Source of the DNA: Aquarana catesbeiana
Taxonomy: Eukaryota > Chordata > Amphibia > Anura > Ranidae
Length of the DNA: 64,000 bases
Assembly (NCBI RefSeq): GCF_042186555.1
Contig: NC_133327.1
Location: forward strand, 53,752,408-53,816,407
Direction of reading: 5' to 3'
The translations under genes were made by a program, and so were the position numbers. The notes under the pieces were generated by a model. That model ran no database searches, was not told where the DNA came from, and was given only the letters and a program-made list of their open reading frames with translations. Of this stretch, positions 23,597-35,739 are shown piece after piece (the stretch's first letter is position 1; every line of letters begins with the position of its first letter).

Positions 23597-23925
23597 GCTA
23601 GGGACAGTCAGAGTAGCATAGGGTCTGGTTCCTGTGGACAAAGCAGACACTTTTGCTGCATACCATCAGTAGCCTTCCTGTTTTGGGGCACAGTTGCCAG
23701 TCTATCTACCTCCCCTACCAGAAGCTGTTAGGTGTCTCCAGTGTGCGTCGTACTCCCTGTCTGCTTTGTTGTAAGTGTTCAGGTCCAGTGTGGCCGTTTC
23801 TGCAGAGTTTGATATTCTCTCTCAACATTACTACATCAATACACTTTGCTGCATTATCCACTCTTATTGTGAGCTCTCTTTCCCTGCAGGCAGCAAGCCA
23901 GGGCCAGACCTACACTTGGCATAAG
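23597..23925 (+). repeat. LTR-like direct repeat, left copy
   Basis: Shares a colinear series of words with 26207-26550: GGGACAGTCAGAGTAG, GGTTCCTGTGG, CACCATCAGTAGCCTTC, CAGGTGTCTCCAGTGTGC-like and CTCTCAACATTACTACATCA. A TATAAA word lies upstream (about 23460). It flanks the gag/protease/RT remnant on the left, consistent with a 5' LTR whose full left boundary I could not place. Confidence 0.65.
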
Positions 23926-26206
23926 TCAGCAGGATATGAAAGCAGTGATGGTACTTCCAGAAGATGAGCGTGTCAGCCTTGAGCAAAGTGTGGCATGGTT
24001 ATGGGGAATGTAACCTTGTCTGAACTGAGATGCAGATTTTTCATCTGCAGGCAACTAGAGGGCGATATCCTCGCACACTTTGCTGTAGCACAAATTATGG
24101 AAATGGTTTCAGAAGAAGGGGTGTGCTAACATAGGTGCCTCAGACAAGCTGTTACGGAACCAGTTGATTGGAGGAGTGAGTGGCAGTCCTATCCGGAGGG
24201 CCCTGCAGGAACGAGTGAGAACTCAACCCTCCCTCATGTTTAACGATATCATTGTGGAAGTGGTGGCCCGGGAACAGAAGGAAGCAGAAGCCTTTGCTGC
24301 CCTGGGAAAGAAAGGTGGACCTCTTTACATGAGCGAGGAGGCCTTGGCCCCATTCACCGCTGTTGACTCTGCAGGCAACTATCCAGCAGATAACCCAGAA
24401 CATGGCATCTATGCGGCAAGAAACAAGAGTTGGCCCAGCTTTCAAGGGCAGAAACCCGTTGTGAAAAGATCCAGACGAGGACCGGAGGTGCTGGCGGTGT
24501 GGATGCTACAAGCATCTTGCCAGAGGTTGTGGCCGCACTGAGATTAGAAACTCTCCCTGCCAGCCATTAAATTAGAGGTTTCCAAAGTTGAGGGATGACC
24601 CCCAGGAAAGGCCCAGAAATGTCCTAGCAAGCAAGAATCTATAGTCAACCAAACCCTGTAGTCAATGCGCTGGTGAGCGGCCAGCTGTTTCCCTGCTTAA
24701 TCAACACTGGATCTGAAATTACCAGTATGGAATATGATAGTTATGTCCAACAGTTTGGTACTCTGGACCAATTAGACCTCTCATTGTCCCTGAAAGCTTC
24801 CAACAACTTGGCAATTGTTGTGAATGGAGTCACCTAGGTGAAGATACATATATTCAACCAGGTGGTGGAGTGAGTGGGGGTCATGGTCATCCTTAGCCCA
24901 GACATTGCCTTGGCACCTATTGTCCTTGGCATAAATGTCTTGAAAAATCTGGACTTACCCTGTGTTCTGTCCTAGGTTGAGCAGTTGAATCAGCCCACAC
25001 TGGGTTGTGGTCTGCGGGTGGCTTGGCTTAATGTGATTCAGGCCTTCAAAGCCTACCGGAGGGCAAACAAATGACAGACTGAATGGGTAGGCGTAGCCTT
25101 TACCCCTCTGAGCAGAAACTGTTGCAAGCCCCTGTCCATAAAGTTTTCTGGTCGCTGCATGTGGGGCTCACAAGAAACTACAGGAGGCCATAGTCATGGT
25201 AAAGCCCCACAAGGACATTAAAGTTCCAGGAGAATGGTTGGTGGCCCACACATTATCCAAGGTTCATTAAGGTAGGTTCAACTAATCAAAATGGGGGCCG
25301 CCCCCGTACAACTTCTGAACAGCATGATCCTCGCAGTCCTCTACATTGTATCCAAGCACTGTATCACAGGGGCCCAGCCAGCAGTCAAAGCTGTCTGTGC
25401 CCCTCTGAAGGCCTCCATGACTTCCCTAAATGTTGAGCAGTACCGACAGTTTCTGGACCAGTTGACCATCCCCTTCCAGTAATATTCCTTATTCCAACAG
25501 TGTCTCCTCTATCAGAAAAGCACCTGTTAGTCTTTGCGGCTAGTCCTGAAAATTATGGTTGCACCAAAGCCATAGACCACCCTATCCATACAAGGGATAC
25601 ACCCTTTTTGGTAGAGATATCAGCATATAACTCCTGCTCTCTGTCAGGAGGTCAAGGACTCGATCCACAATTTGCTGCAGAGTGAAGTGATCAAGGCGAG
25701 CCATAGTCCATGGGGCTGCCCCTATTGTTCTGGTGCGCAAAAAGGATGGCAGTCTGTGCTTCTATGTAGACTACCGTAAGCTCAAAACCTTTACCCACTG
25801 AGACTCCTACTCGTTGCCTAGGCTAGAGGAGTTGCTGATGACACTGGGCTAGGCTTGTTGCCTTACCAACTTGTACTTAGCTAGTGGGTACTGGCAGGTC
25901 CCAGTGAGGGAACAGGACTGGGTGTTAATGCAAAACCCGAAATTCGAAAGGGGAGGCAAGCTGGAGCTGATGTCTGTTTGTTGGTGTGAGATGGCCCCAA
26001 AGGTGACAGAAAATGCCTCCATCAAAATCTCCTAAGGCACTGTGTGTTCAGCAGACCTGCCACAGACTGGAAGGATGTAAATGTCATGGATATTCCTCCC
26101 ATCCAAGAGGTTCCCTTGGAATGGTATCTGCCTCCTGTAGAAGTTGTGCCTTTGGACAAGCCTGACTTCCTCTGTTGATCTGGCAGACAATGGACAGATC
26201 TCCCAC
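23926..26206 (+). pseudogene. Ty3/Gypsy-like retrotransposon internal region, decayed
   Basis: In order on the plus strand: a gag-like part (24164-24541, with RRALQERVRTQPSLMFNDI and VVAREQKEAEAFA), an aspartic-protease part near 24690-24960 whose active-site motif is changed to LINTGSEITS (usual DTG reads NTG), and the start of a reverse transcriptase near 25700-25930 (APIVLVRKKDGSLCFYVDYR, then LASGYWQVPV). Several stops and frameshifts separate the parts. The catalytic YVDD region, RNase H and integrase are not seen. The order gag-PR-RT between two direct repeats fits an LTR retrotransposon of the Ty3 type, inactive. Confidence 0.75.
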
Positions 26207-26550
26207 TTACTAGGGGCAGTCAGAGTAGTATAGGTTTAGGTTCCTGTGGTGGAGGGACAGATCAGGGAGTATTGCTATGCACCATCAGTAGCCTTCTTGT
26301 TTTGGAACCCAGTTGCCATTCTACCTTCCAGCTGCTTCCCCTGCTAGATGCTGTCAGGTGTCTCCAGTGTGCATCATACTCCATGTCTGGTTCATTGTAA
26401 GTGGTCAGGAGTCAGGACCAGTGTGGCTGTGTCAGCAGAGTTTGTCCTCTCTCAACATTACTACATCAATATACATTTCTGCATCAACCACTCTTTATGT
26501 GATTTCTCTTCCTCTGTGTGCAGCAAACCTGTGCCACACCTACAAGCTGA
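26207..26550 (+). repeat. LTR-like direct repeat, right copy
   Basis: Second copy of 23597-23925, diverged by substitutions and small indels. Similarity ends just after the CAGCAAACCTGTGCCACACC segment near 26540. The sequence to its right (26551-27000) is not repeated at the left. Confidence 0.65.
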
Positions 26551-27424
26551 CATTCAGTGTCTTGGGAAGAGTCTTGGCATTTATTGTGGAAAAAGGTCAA
26601 AGAAAGAAGGGCATCAGTCACTTTTAGATAAAAAGAAAGAACAAATTTATTACTCACAGACCAGGGAAAAAATGGGTATGTCTCACTCTCACTCACTGAG
26701 AACTCTGGCACTGTATATTCAGATATATAAGGAAGCCGTTTCCTTTTCAATGCTAACACTCCAGCGTAAGTATTCTCTTAGCAATCATCACTAGTATCTC
26801 CAGGAGAATCTACCAGTTTTACCTGAAACTTCCATCCCGGTCCACAATCCACAGGAACAGCTTTAAATTGCTTTCTTTACAAACTTCCCCAGGAGGACAA
26901 ATCTACAGTAGTATCCATTCCAGATGGGCCTCTTCAGACAGACAAGGCCTGAAAGAGCTTAGGTCCATCACATGCACCCTCCCAGTATTTAGCTTGACAG
27001 TAAAAGATGGGGGAATATTGGGGGAGGTTCAATAAGCGTCATTAGAAGAATTACCGGTAGCCCACCTGTAAAAAGCCACCCTCTCTACCCTCCCTGCCTA
27101 GTTCATTTTTGGTGTCGTAACTCATACAGAAATGCACATGTTAATGCATAGGTTGCAATGCATTCCCAAAAAAGGGACCGCTGTGGTTTCTTGTGTGTTG
27201 TGTAGCAGACCACTCAAAATGAATTAACTGCTATGACATGGACCGGTCAGTGTCAGATCAAAGAAGCTGTGTTATGTTGTAGAAGAGCGGCAGAGTCTTT
27301 CTGGGATTGTTCTCACTTTCAGAACAACTAGCACTAGCAATCTACAGCCAACAACCCATATAAAATGTCACACACGGGGAAGTGGCTGTTGAGTAATAGT
27401 TAAGTTATAATTAATCTTGGCAGT

Positions 27425-27832
27425 GCTTTCAAGTGAAGCTCCACCGAAAAGGGGAAGCTTCACTTGTCAGCCTCCTCTCCCCCCCCCCTCCGCTGCCAAA
27501 TCTGGCACCTTTTGGGGGGTACCTGGTTTTGACAGATACCTGCTCCCAATTCCGGCTCAGTTGCAGCGAACTGAAATGGAAGTTCGATCCCCTTCTCTTT
27601 ACACCGCAGCCGGCCCACTCACAGAGCGCAGCGCACTTCATGCATGCACAGTAGGGTATTGGCTGTGAACCCACAAGACTTCACTGCTGGTTTTCCTTAG
27701 TGGAGATGCTGACGGCAGCACCTGATAGCCGATTGAAAAATCAGCCCTAATATTAAAAGTCAGCAGCTACAATATTTGAAGCTGCTGACTTTGAATTTTT
27801 TTCTGAAGTAGCCTGGAGCTCCTCTTTGAAGG
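27425..27832 (-). mobile_element. MITE of the 'AAAGTCAGCAGC' family
   Basis: Read on the minus strand it matches 45283-45722 and 58340-58830: GGAGCTCCAGGC..., a hairpin of AAAGTCAGCAGCTTCAAATA with its complement (about 27757-27795), then a GC-rich middle and a terminal 'TTTCGGTGGAGCTTCACTTG' part. The ends are of the TTAAAGTGGAG / CTCCACTTTAA type. Non-coding. Confidence 0.65.
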
Positions 27833-28528
27833 GCTATGTGGTGGAAGCCATTTTTGAAGATGGCTATAATGGGGGTCATGGCTCTTTGGTAAGCCTATAT
27901 GTATGGCACAGTGGTGGAGTGGAGTTCAGATTGTTGGGCACATTTACTGTATATGAAGATCGCCTTGTGTTTTACCACAAAGGAAGAGGTGTGGGATTAT
28001 TTCATGCACTTTTTATCTTCTATTGTCACCTAATAATAGCACTCTGATTTATCTATTTGAATATTTATATTTTTGTTTGGAAAGAGCTACACTTGTTGTT
28101 TGGGTTTTTAGTTCTAATGACATTGGTGCTTATAATGGTCAAATTGTGATTATATGTTCTAATAGGAAAAAGTTGCTTCTCCAATTGCTTAAAGTAGTAG
28201 TACTGTAAATGCAGACAAAGAAATGAAAAATCCTGGCCTCCACACCTTTTTTTTTATTTTTTCTTTGCAGGCAATTCAGTCAACCCCGCTGACAGCTGAT
28301 GACTCATTGGTTGTTAAGGATGCAAAGGCCCCCTGCTCCTTAGCAACTGGCTATTCACAGTTTGTTAAGGAGAAAAAAAAATGAAAAATGAGCAGATGAT
28401 ACATCAGAGGTTTTTGTTATATTTTATTATATGTCCAAAAAACTGTGGCAGTGAAAGGAATAATGTGTGGCTTTGTGCATGTGAAAGATCAGTTTCAGGT
28501 TGATTTATGTTATTACTTTTTCCTATAG

Positions 28529-28594
28529 GTGAAGGTCTGGTGGATCAGATTCTGCTGGATGAGTATGGACACTCACTGACTCCAGAGCTGAAAG
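28529..28594 (+). CDS. NLR exon 4: short linker
   Basis: The acceptor TTTTTCCTATAG ends at 28528 and the donor GTAAAT starts at 28595. The 66 bases enter and leave in phase 1 and encode GEGLVDQILLDEYGHSLTPE then LK. A short exon of this kind (…SLTPELKD) joins the N-terminal domain to the NACHT exon in related fish and frog NLRs, from general knowledge. Being symmetrical in phase, it could be skipped without breaking the frame. Confidence 0.8.
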
Positions 28595-29176
28595 GTAAAT
28601 ATATTGATTATATACAAGTTTGACTGATACTCACCTATCACCTTATTGTTTAAGGTTGTGGGAGCAGAAACAAATCTATGTGCCTATATTTCAAAATGCT
28701 TTGCTTAGATTGAATGCAGTCTGTTACTTAGTATTGGCAACAGTGGTGGCCTGTCCATAGGGGGCACATGAGCGCCGCAGCCCCCAAGCTATTCACAAAA
28801 AAAAAAAAATTGTATAAAAAAGCAATCCACCACATTGAACATCATCAGAGACTACACACCTGATCATTTGGGTATCATTGTCCTTCTGTGTTTTATCTTA
28901 CAAATGAGTGGTATTTGACTTTTTCCCAGCATCTCCAGAAATCTACAAGAATTTTGGAAGAACAGTAATTCATTTATATTTAGTGTGGTTTACTGGACAT
29001 ATATATATGATTAGTTTATTTATTCTTTATAGGATCACATCCTTTATTGGATCACATTATTTATTGGATCACAGTGCTATATTAAGGTTGATGGTAGCGC
29101 TTTATTAACTTTTTATACAAAAAAAAGTAGTCACTTTAAGAGTGTCCAGGCACCGGATACACAGCAGTCTATGGGA

Positions 29177-29218
29177 AGCTTCCCAGCTGGCAATCAGCTG
29201 ATTGCCAGCTGGGAAGCT
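29177..29218. repeat. Perfect 42-base palindrome without spacer
   Basis: Each half is 21 bases, opening AGCTTCCCAGCTGGCAATCA; the two halves are exact reverse complements meeting at a central CAGCTG-type dyad (near 29197). It probably belongs to a transposon hairpin. Confidence 0.97.
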
Positions 29219-29580
29219 GATTTGCCCGTGTTTGGGGCGCAAGCGATGCGCTCACAAACACTCCCACTCTCCAATGATTTGTTTCTGGCCTCCTATGCTT
29301 TATTTTTATTGGCGGGGACCAGAGGAAGTGGGCGGTGCTTTTTGTGGCACCGCATGTCACTTCCGGTTTCCCGGCTCACTGTACTGCGGACTATCCAAGT
29401 CCGACTGACTGTGCGATCTTCCAATGCGCATTGTATTAGGAAGCCCTGAGCTCAGCTGAGCGGCATGATTCTGGGCAAGGTAAGGCTAATTTAAGTGTGC
29501 TGTGGGACTCAGTCTCTCTCTCCTGACTGACACTGTCTGACTCTGTATATAGCTAACTGTATACAGGACAGATGATGTAT

Positions 29581-30330
29581 ACCTGCATACCCTGATCTGT
29601 GAGGCTGAGCTGTACACCCTACCTGTAATGCTGAGCTATATACCCCAATCTGTAATGCTTAGCTATATACCCTGATCTGTGAGGCTGAGCTTTATACCCT
29701 GATCTGTAATGCTAAGCTATAAACCCTGATCTCTAATGCTGAGCTATATACCCTGATTTGTGAGGCTGTGCTATATACCCAGATCTGTAATGCTGAGCTA
29801 TATACCCTGATCTGTGAGGCTGAGCTATATACCCTGATCTGTGAGGCTGACCTATATACCCTGATCTGTGAGGCTGAGCTATATACCTCGATCTGTTTGC
29901 TGAGCTATATACCCTGATCTGTGAGGCTGAGCTGTGTACCCTGATCTGTAATGATGAGCTATATACCCTGATATATAATGCTGAGTTATATTCCCTGATC
30001 TGTGAGGCTGAGCTATATACCCTGATCTGTGAGGCTGAGCTGTATACCCTGACCTGTGAGGCTGAGCTATATATCCTGATCTGGAATGCTGAGCTGTATA
30101 GCCTGATCTGTGAGGCTGAGCTATATACCTTGATCTGTGAGGCTCAGCTATATACTCTGATCTGTGAGGCTGAGCTATATACCCTGATCTGTGAGGCTGG
30201 GCTATATAATCTGTCCTGGGATGCTGAGCTGTATACTCTGTCCTGTGATGCTGGAGCTGTATACTCCTGTCCTGTGATTTTGGGACTGTATGCTCTGTCC
30301 TGTGATGCTAGAGCTGTATACTCCTGACAC
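29581..30330. repeat. Minisatellite, ~26-base unit
   Basis: About 28 copies of CTGATCTGTGAGGCTGAGCT + ATATAC with variants (GTAATG for GTGAGG). Units drift toward CTGTCCTGTGATGCT at the right end. The short + ORF here is an artefact. Confidence 0.92.
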
Positions 30331-31151
30331 TATGATTGGAAGCAAGTAGAATACAGGGGACGGAGTGGGTGGATTCTATATGGGGTGGGGCTTTTGAGAA
30401 GTGGGAGAGGTCAAAAAGGAAGGGCGCCCCATCCTAAAACTTCACCAGCCACCACTGATTGCCAATACAATGGCATTTCTTCTGGGTTCGCGAGCTCCGG
30501 AGCTGTGAGTGGCCTGCTGATTTCCGCTGAGCAAGTGGATGGTTGATCCGTGTCCGCTCCCCTTATGCAGAGTGGACACAGACACAGCCCATTCTTCTCT
30601 ATGTGCAGTCAGATGTAAACGGACCACCTGTCCGTTTACACCCAACTGCCATCCGATCCGCCGGATGGATGAGGAACGGATCCCCATGTTGGTGGGTGTC
30701 AACAGACACATGTCCGTTGACACCCGCTGCTCCATAGAGGAGACTGGAGGTCTGCCCATGTGAAAGGGTCCTTAAATGCTACTGGTGTGTCAGTGAATTT
30801 CAGATCTAGTTAAGGCAGGTCATTATTGGGGAGGGCTGGCAAATCCAAACATCTATCCAGCATCTCCTAAGACGATAGCACTGCACTGCTCACTTCTGGC
30901 TCATATGCAAGAGGGAGGCAGTACTTCTAGGGCAGGTTGCAAGTCCTTCTGACTCTCCATCCTGGTGACATCCTGGACTTTTTTACAGCCAATACAAAAT
31001 GTCTGTTCTTTGAAGATGTGCCTAACTTTAGTTCCTTCTAGTGTTACCTTCATTTATTCTTCTAAAATGACTTCTGGGTTTTCAGTATATGAGGGCATGT
31101 TTGTACAAAGGTCTCCTGCTAAAAATAAAATATTTTCAAATATATTTCCAG

Positions 31152-32868
31152 ATCTTCAGGAAAAGCACAAACAACATCTGATGGAGAAGACTCAGACTCT
31201 AGAGGAGCATAAACCCCCAGGAACTACCATAGAGCCACAAAGATTCCTCATCAATGAGCGTTATGTGAACTTGGTTGTAGTCTCCACTGATCAGTTCAGG
31301 CAGCGTCAACAGAATGAGCTAATACAGACTGGAGTAAAACTTGAGAAACTCTTGAAGGAAACTCAAACTGGACTGCAACACATTTCCCCCAACAAGCTCT
31401 TCCGCTGGAACCACCACTCACAATGTGTACCACATGCAGTAATGGTGAGTGGTGTTCCAGGAATAGGGAAGACTACACTGATGCAAAAGTTTGTCTTTGA
31501 CTGGGTGACTAGAAAACTCTACCAGAGATTTGCTTTTGTCTTCTTCTTCCGATTCCGGGACCTTAATAAACTTGGAGAGGTCAGCTTGGAGGAAATGATT
31601 CTTCATAAATATCCATATCTGGGGAGTCAGATTGGCAATGTTTTACAACATCCAGAGAATCTTCTGTTTCTATTTGATGGCTTAGATGAAAGTGTTCTCC
31701 AAATGGATTTCAGATCAAGCACACTGTGCACCAATCCAAAATGGAGGAGAGATTTTAGCACTATTGTGTCTAATTTGGTAAAGCAGAATCTTCTTAAGGG
31801 TTGCTCTGTACTGATAACCAGCCGCCCAGCAAGACTGGCATCAGTTGATACTAGTGTTTTTCAGAGAATTGCTGAAATCATGGGATTTCTCCCCGGAAAC
31901 AGACTGATCTATTTTAAACATTTCTTTGGAAATAAGGAGTTGTCAGAAAAGGCTTTTCATCATGTGCAAGAGAATGACACACTGTACACTTTTTGTTATA
32001 TCCCATCATACTGCTGGATCATCTGTACAGTGTTATCAATGTGCTTCAGAGCCCAACCAACAAACACTGACCAGCTGATGGCACCGTTGCCCAAAACAGT
32101 GACACAACTCTTTGTGACTTTTGTCTCCAACTTTCTGGCCAACCACAACCAGAATAAAGATGGTGGTCACACTGTCCGGGAACTACTGACATCTATTGGG
32201 TGGATGGCAGAACATGGAGTCATGAATCACATAATTGTTTTTGATAAGCGTCATCTGGACTCATTCAGTGTGAGAAATGATAAGCATCTCTTTTCATGTT
32301 TCATGATGGAATCCGGTCAGCCTCCTGATGTGGATTTCACCTTCCTACATCTTACTCTTCAGGAGTTTTTTGGTGCTTTAGTTCATTATATTAGCTATAA
32401 TCCTGACATATTACAAGAAGCACTTAATAAGGCCGAATCTTACAAAGACGGACATGCTGAAATATTTGTCCGTTTCCTCTGTGGTCTCTCAGACTCTTCT
32501 ACTAGATCCATGTTAAAGTCTCATGTGGGAGAATTGTCTACTCAGGCTGCGAGAGATGTCATCACCTGGATCCAGAAAAAAACTACAGAAAAACAAAGTC
32601 TTGACAAATCCATAGCAGACAAGAGAGAGCTTCTTAATGTATTCTACTTTCTTTATGAGAGCAGGAATACATTTCTTGTGTCACAATGTATTGGATCAAA
32701 CAAAGTTGACTTTTCTGGTGTTCCTCTCAGTCCTCTGGACTGCTCTGTGTTGTCTTTTATCCTCCAATCCTGCAGAGAGACAGAAGAAATACATTTAAGT
32801 AAATGTAATATTCAGATTGACGCACTGAAAAAACTTTTACCAGCTCTAGGCACAAGCAAGATCTTGAG
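31152..32868 (+). CDS. NLR exon 5: FISNA-like, NACHT and HD2 domains
   Basis: The acceptor TATTTCCAG ends at 31151, and the donor GTAAAG starts at 32869; the 571 codons have no stop. The exon opens DLQEKHKQHLMEKT, then a FISNA-like block (RYVNLVVVSTDQFRQRQQNE ... LIQTG). The NACHT P-loop GVPGIGKTT is at 31451-31477, Walker B LLFLFDGLDE at 31661-31690, and the sensor-1-like VLITSRPA near 31815-31840. Winged-helix words (LPKTVTQLFVTFVSNFLAN) and HD2 (FTFLHLTLQEFFGALVHYIS) follow, then the lead-in to the LRRs (LSPLDCSVLSFILQSC). One large exon carrying the whole NACHT is usual in vertebrate NLRP genes. All key motif residues are present, so the ATPase looks intact. The true splice start excludes the upstream in-frame ATG at 30965, which is intronic. 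Confidence 0.95.
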
Positions 32869-33842
32869 GTAAAGATCAATAAGGTTAATTTTTGTGCAGT
32901 CATATATAATTATGTGAACACATCAGATAACACATTGCAATAACATTATTTATTGTTAAATATATATTCTCAAATTAAAAACTAAACAACAGATGAGTAG
33001 AGGCAATAGAAACCAATCTATAGAATGTTGATCTTAAATGCAAATAGCATTGATTACCTTGCCCCGGTAACTTGAGTTTCTCTGCCGTGACTTGTTCAGG
33101 CTGAACAAAGAAACCAACTGGGACTCTGTTCCTTACATAAAGGCACCAATGTGTTCTTCCAGTGTCACCTTGAGGGGCTCACTTTCAGATTCAGATATTG
33201 TATGATGAGATAAAAACACAATTAAATCGTATGCTGTTGACTCCATTCCATTCTTCCAACTAATACTGCAATAATGAGCACATTTTTTTAATTATGCTTA
33301 GATTTACTGAAACAGATTCATTGTTTTTTTTTTTTTTTTATCACAAATATGGTGGATGAATGTCATACATTTGATAACCAGTAACCACCCTTTAGGATTA
33401 ATGTGCTCTCCATTGGATTGCATCCTTCCCCAACACTCCTCTATCCCCAGTGCCCTGGTTATCTGTCTATTCTCATGTGACAGGAGAGAGAACCTATAAA
33501 AAAAAACTATATTGAAATGAGACTATAATATAGTCTCATTTAAATGCCTTAATTTGCTGTCATTCTGATATTTACTTACAAGTACCTGGTACAGCAGACA
33601 CATATCAGGAATATGAAGTGTTGAGGTAACAAATGCTTTAGGTGATATAGAGCGACAACACATAAACAACCTAAAGTGTACACCCTTGAAAATGTCCATA
33701 CTTTTACCATCATTGAACAGATTAAGTCACCTCAATTTAGGCTAAATGCAGCAGAAATTAATACAGATTAGTCATATTTGGATATTAATACATGTTGGTC
33801 ATATTAGTCCGTGAACCGGTTCCCGACTGGCTCACGTACATA

Positions 33843-35465
33843 CAGTGGGGACGGAAAGTATTCAAACCCCCTTAAATTTTTCACTCTTTGTTATATTGCA
33901 GCCATTTGCTAAAATCGTTTACGTTCATTTTTTTTCCTCATTAATGTACACACAGCACCCATATTGACAGTAAAACACAGAATTGTTGACATTTTTGCAG
34001 ATTTATTTAAAAAGAAAAACTTAAATATCACATGGTCCTAAGTATTCAGACCCTTTGCTGTGACACTCATATATTTAACTCAGGTGCTGTCCATTTCTTC
34101 TGATCATCCTTGAGATGGTTCTACACCTTCATTTGAGTCCAGCTGTGTTTGATTATACTGATTGGACTTGACTAGGAAAGCCACACACCTGTCTATATAA
34201 GACCTTACAGCTCACAGTACATGTCAGAGCAAATGAGAATCATGAGGTCAAAGGAACTGCCTGAAGAGCTCAGAGACAGAATTGTGGCAAGGCACAGAAC
34301 TGGCCAAGGTTACAAAAAATTCTGCTGCACTTAAGGTTCCTAAGAGCACAGTGACCTCCATAATCCTTAAATGGAAGACATTTGGGACGACCAGAACCCT
34401 TCCTAGAGCTGGCCGTCCAGCCAAACTGAGCTATCGGGGGAGAAGAGCCTTGGTGAGAGAGGTAAAGAAGAACCCAAAGATCACTGTGGCTGAGCTCTAG
34501 AAATGCAGTCGGGTGATGGGAGAAAGTTGTAGAAAGTCAACCATCACTGCAGCCCTCCACCAGTCGGGGCTTTATGGCAGAGTGGCCCGACGGAAGCCTC
34601 TCCTCAGTGCAAGACACATGAAAGCCCGCATAGAGTTTGCTAAATAACACCTGAAGGACTCCAAGATGGTGAGAAATAAGATTCTTTGGTCTGATGAGAC
34701 CAAGATAGAACTTTTTGGCCTTAATTTTAGGTGGTATGAGTGGAGAAAACCAAGCACTGCTCATCACCTGTCCAATACAGTCCCAACAGTGAAGCATGGT
34801 AGTGGCAGCATCATGCTGTGGGGGTGTTTTTCATCTGCAGGGACAGGACGACTGGTTGCAATCGAGGGAAAGATGAATGTGGCCAAGTACAGGGATATCC
34901 TGGATGAAAACCTTCTCCAGAGTGCTCAGGACCTCAGACTGGGCCGAAGGTTTACAAGACAATGACCCTAAGCACACAGCTAAAATAACAAAGGAGTGGC
35001 TTCACAACAACTCCGTGACTGTTCTTGAATGGCCCAGCCAGAGCCCTGACTTAAACCCAATTGAGCATCTCTGGAGAGACCTAAAAATGGCTGTCCGCCA
35101 ACGTTTACCATCCAACCTGACATAACTGGAGAGGATCTGCAAGTAGGAATGGCAGAGGATCCCCAAATCCAGGTGTGAAAAACATGTTGCATCTTTCCCA
35201 AAAAGACTCATGGCTGTATTAGATCAAAAGGGTGCTTCTACTAAATACTGAGCAAAGGGTCTGAATATTTAGGACCATGTGATATTTCAGTTTTTCTTTT
35301 TTAATAAAGCAAAAAATGCCAACAATTCTGTGTTTTTCTGTCAATATGGGGTGCTGTGTGTACATTAATGAGGAAAAAAATTAACTTAAATGATTTTAGC
35401 AAATGGCTGCAATATAACAAAGAGTGAAAAATTTAACAGGGTCTGAATACTTTTCGTCCCCACTG
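33843..35465 (+). mobile_element. Tc1-like DNA transposon with long inverted repeats
   Basis: The left end TACAGTGGGGACGGAAAGTA and right end CTTTTCGTCCCCACTG are inverted repeats of about 200 bases. Inner direct-repeat-like parts (GGTCCTAAGTATTCAGACCC at 34035, and its complement around 35256-35280) give the IR/DR layout known from salmonid and frog Tc1 elements. TA precedes the left end; the right target base pair is mutated to CA. The length of 1.6 kb is normal. Confidence 0.93.
34221..35251 (+). pseudogene. Tc1 transposase pseudogene
   Basis: Starts at ATG 34221 (MSEQMRIMRSKELPEELRDR) with a paired-like DNA-binding domain. The DDE domain shows WSDETKIELFG (first Asp, near 34690), NDPKHTA (second Asp, near 34960) and SPDLNPIEHLW (Glu position, near 35040). 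It is broken by a frameshift near 34310, an in-frame TAG at 34498, a stop before HLKDSKMVRNK and another frameshift near 34955. It would have catalysed cut-and-paste at TA sites; it is inactive. Confidence 0.92.
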
Positions 35466-35739
35466 CACAATGGCACTGCTGCATGAAACCCAGTATTTCC
35501 TTTAGAGCTGGCGGAGGGGTGCACCCACTACACATGGCCGGCGGTCACGATCGCCGCCGGCCACGAGCGATCGCGTTCACGAGCGCCACTACAGGGATTT
35601 GTGTGTGTAAACACACAAAACCCTGTGCTGTCAGAGGAGAGGAGACATGTCATTTGTTCCTAGTAAGTAGGAATAGTGAAATGTCTCCTCCTACTCAGTC
35701 CTATCACCATACAGTTAGAACACATAGATGGAACACACA

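Larger units (their letters stand above)
15620..28528 (+). other. NLR intron 3 (12.9 kb)
   Basis: The longest intron in the window, built of the hAT element at 15704, TTAACCACTT-family copies (17150-21080), AT-rich sequence (21080-22800), a short direct repeat near 22840-22930, a Ty3/Gypsy remnant (23.5-26.6 kb) and a MITE (27425-27832). Stretches 19270-20007, 21080-22830, 26620-27420 and 27833-28528 hold no recognised feature. No cryptic exon was noticed. Confidence 0.5.
28595..31151 (+). other. NLR intron 4
   Basis: Contains an old element with an AT-rich part (28740-29110), a 42-base perfect palindrome (29177-29218), a 26-base minisatellite (29581-30330) and a GC-rich stretch 30440-30770 with TCCGTTTACA / TGTAAACGGA inverted words typical of a MITE. 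The + ORF running into the NACHT exon from 30965 is intronic up to 31151. Confidence 0.5.

Noticed and set aside
30965..31151. In-frame ATG upstream of the NACHT exon, making a 635-residue ORF
   Set aside because: A good acceptor ends at 31151 and the linker exon donor phase matches it; the upstream 63 codons have no family resemblance and read as intron.
34282..35125. Tc1 transposase as an active gene
   Set aside because: At least two frameshifts and in-frame stops interrupt it, and the right target dinucleotide is mutated.
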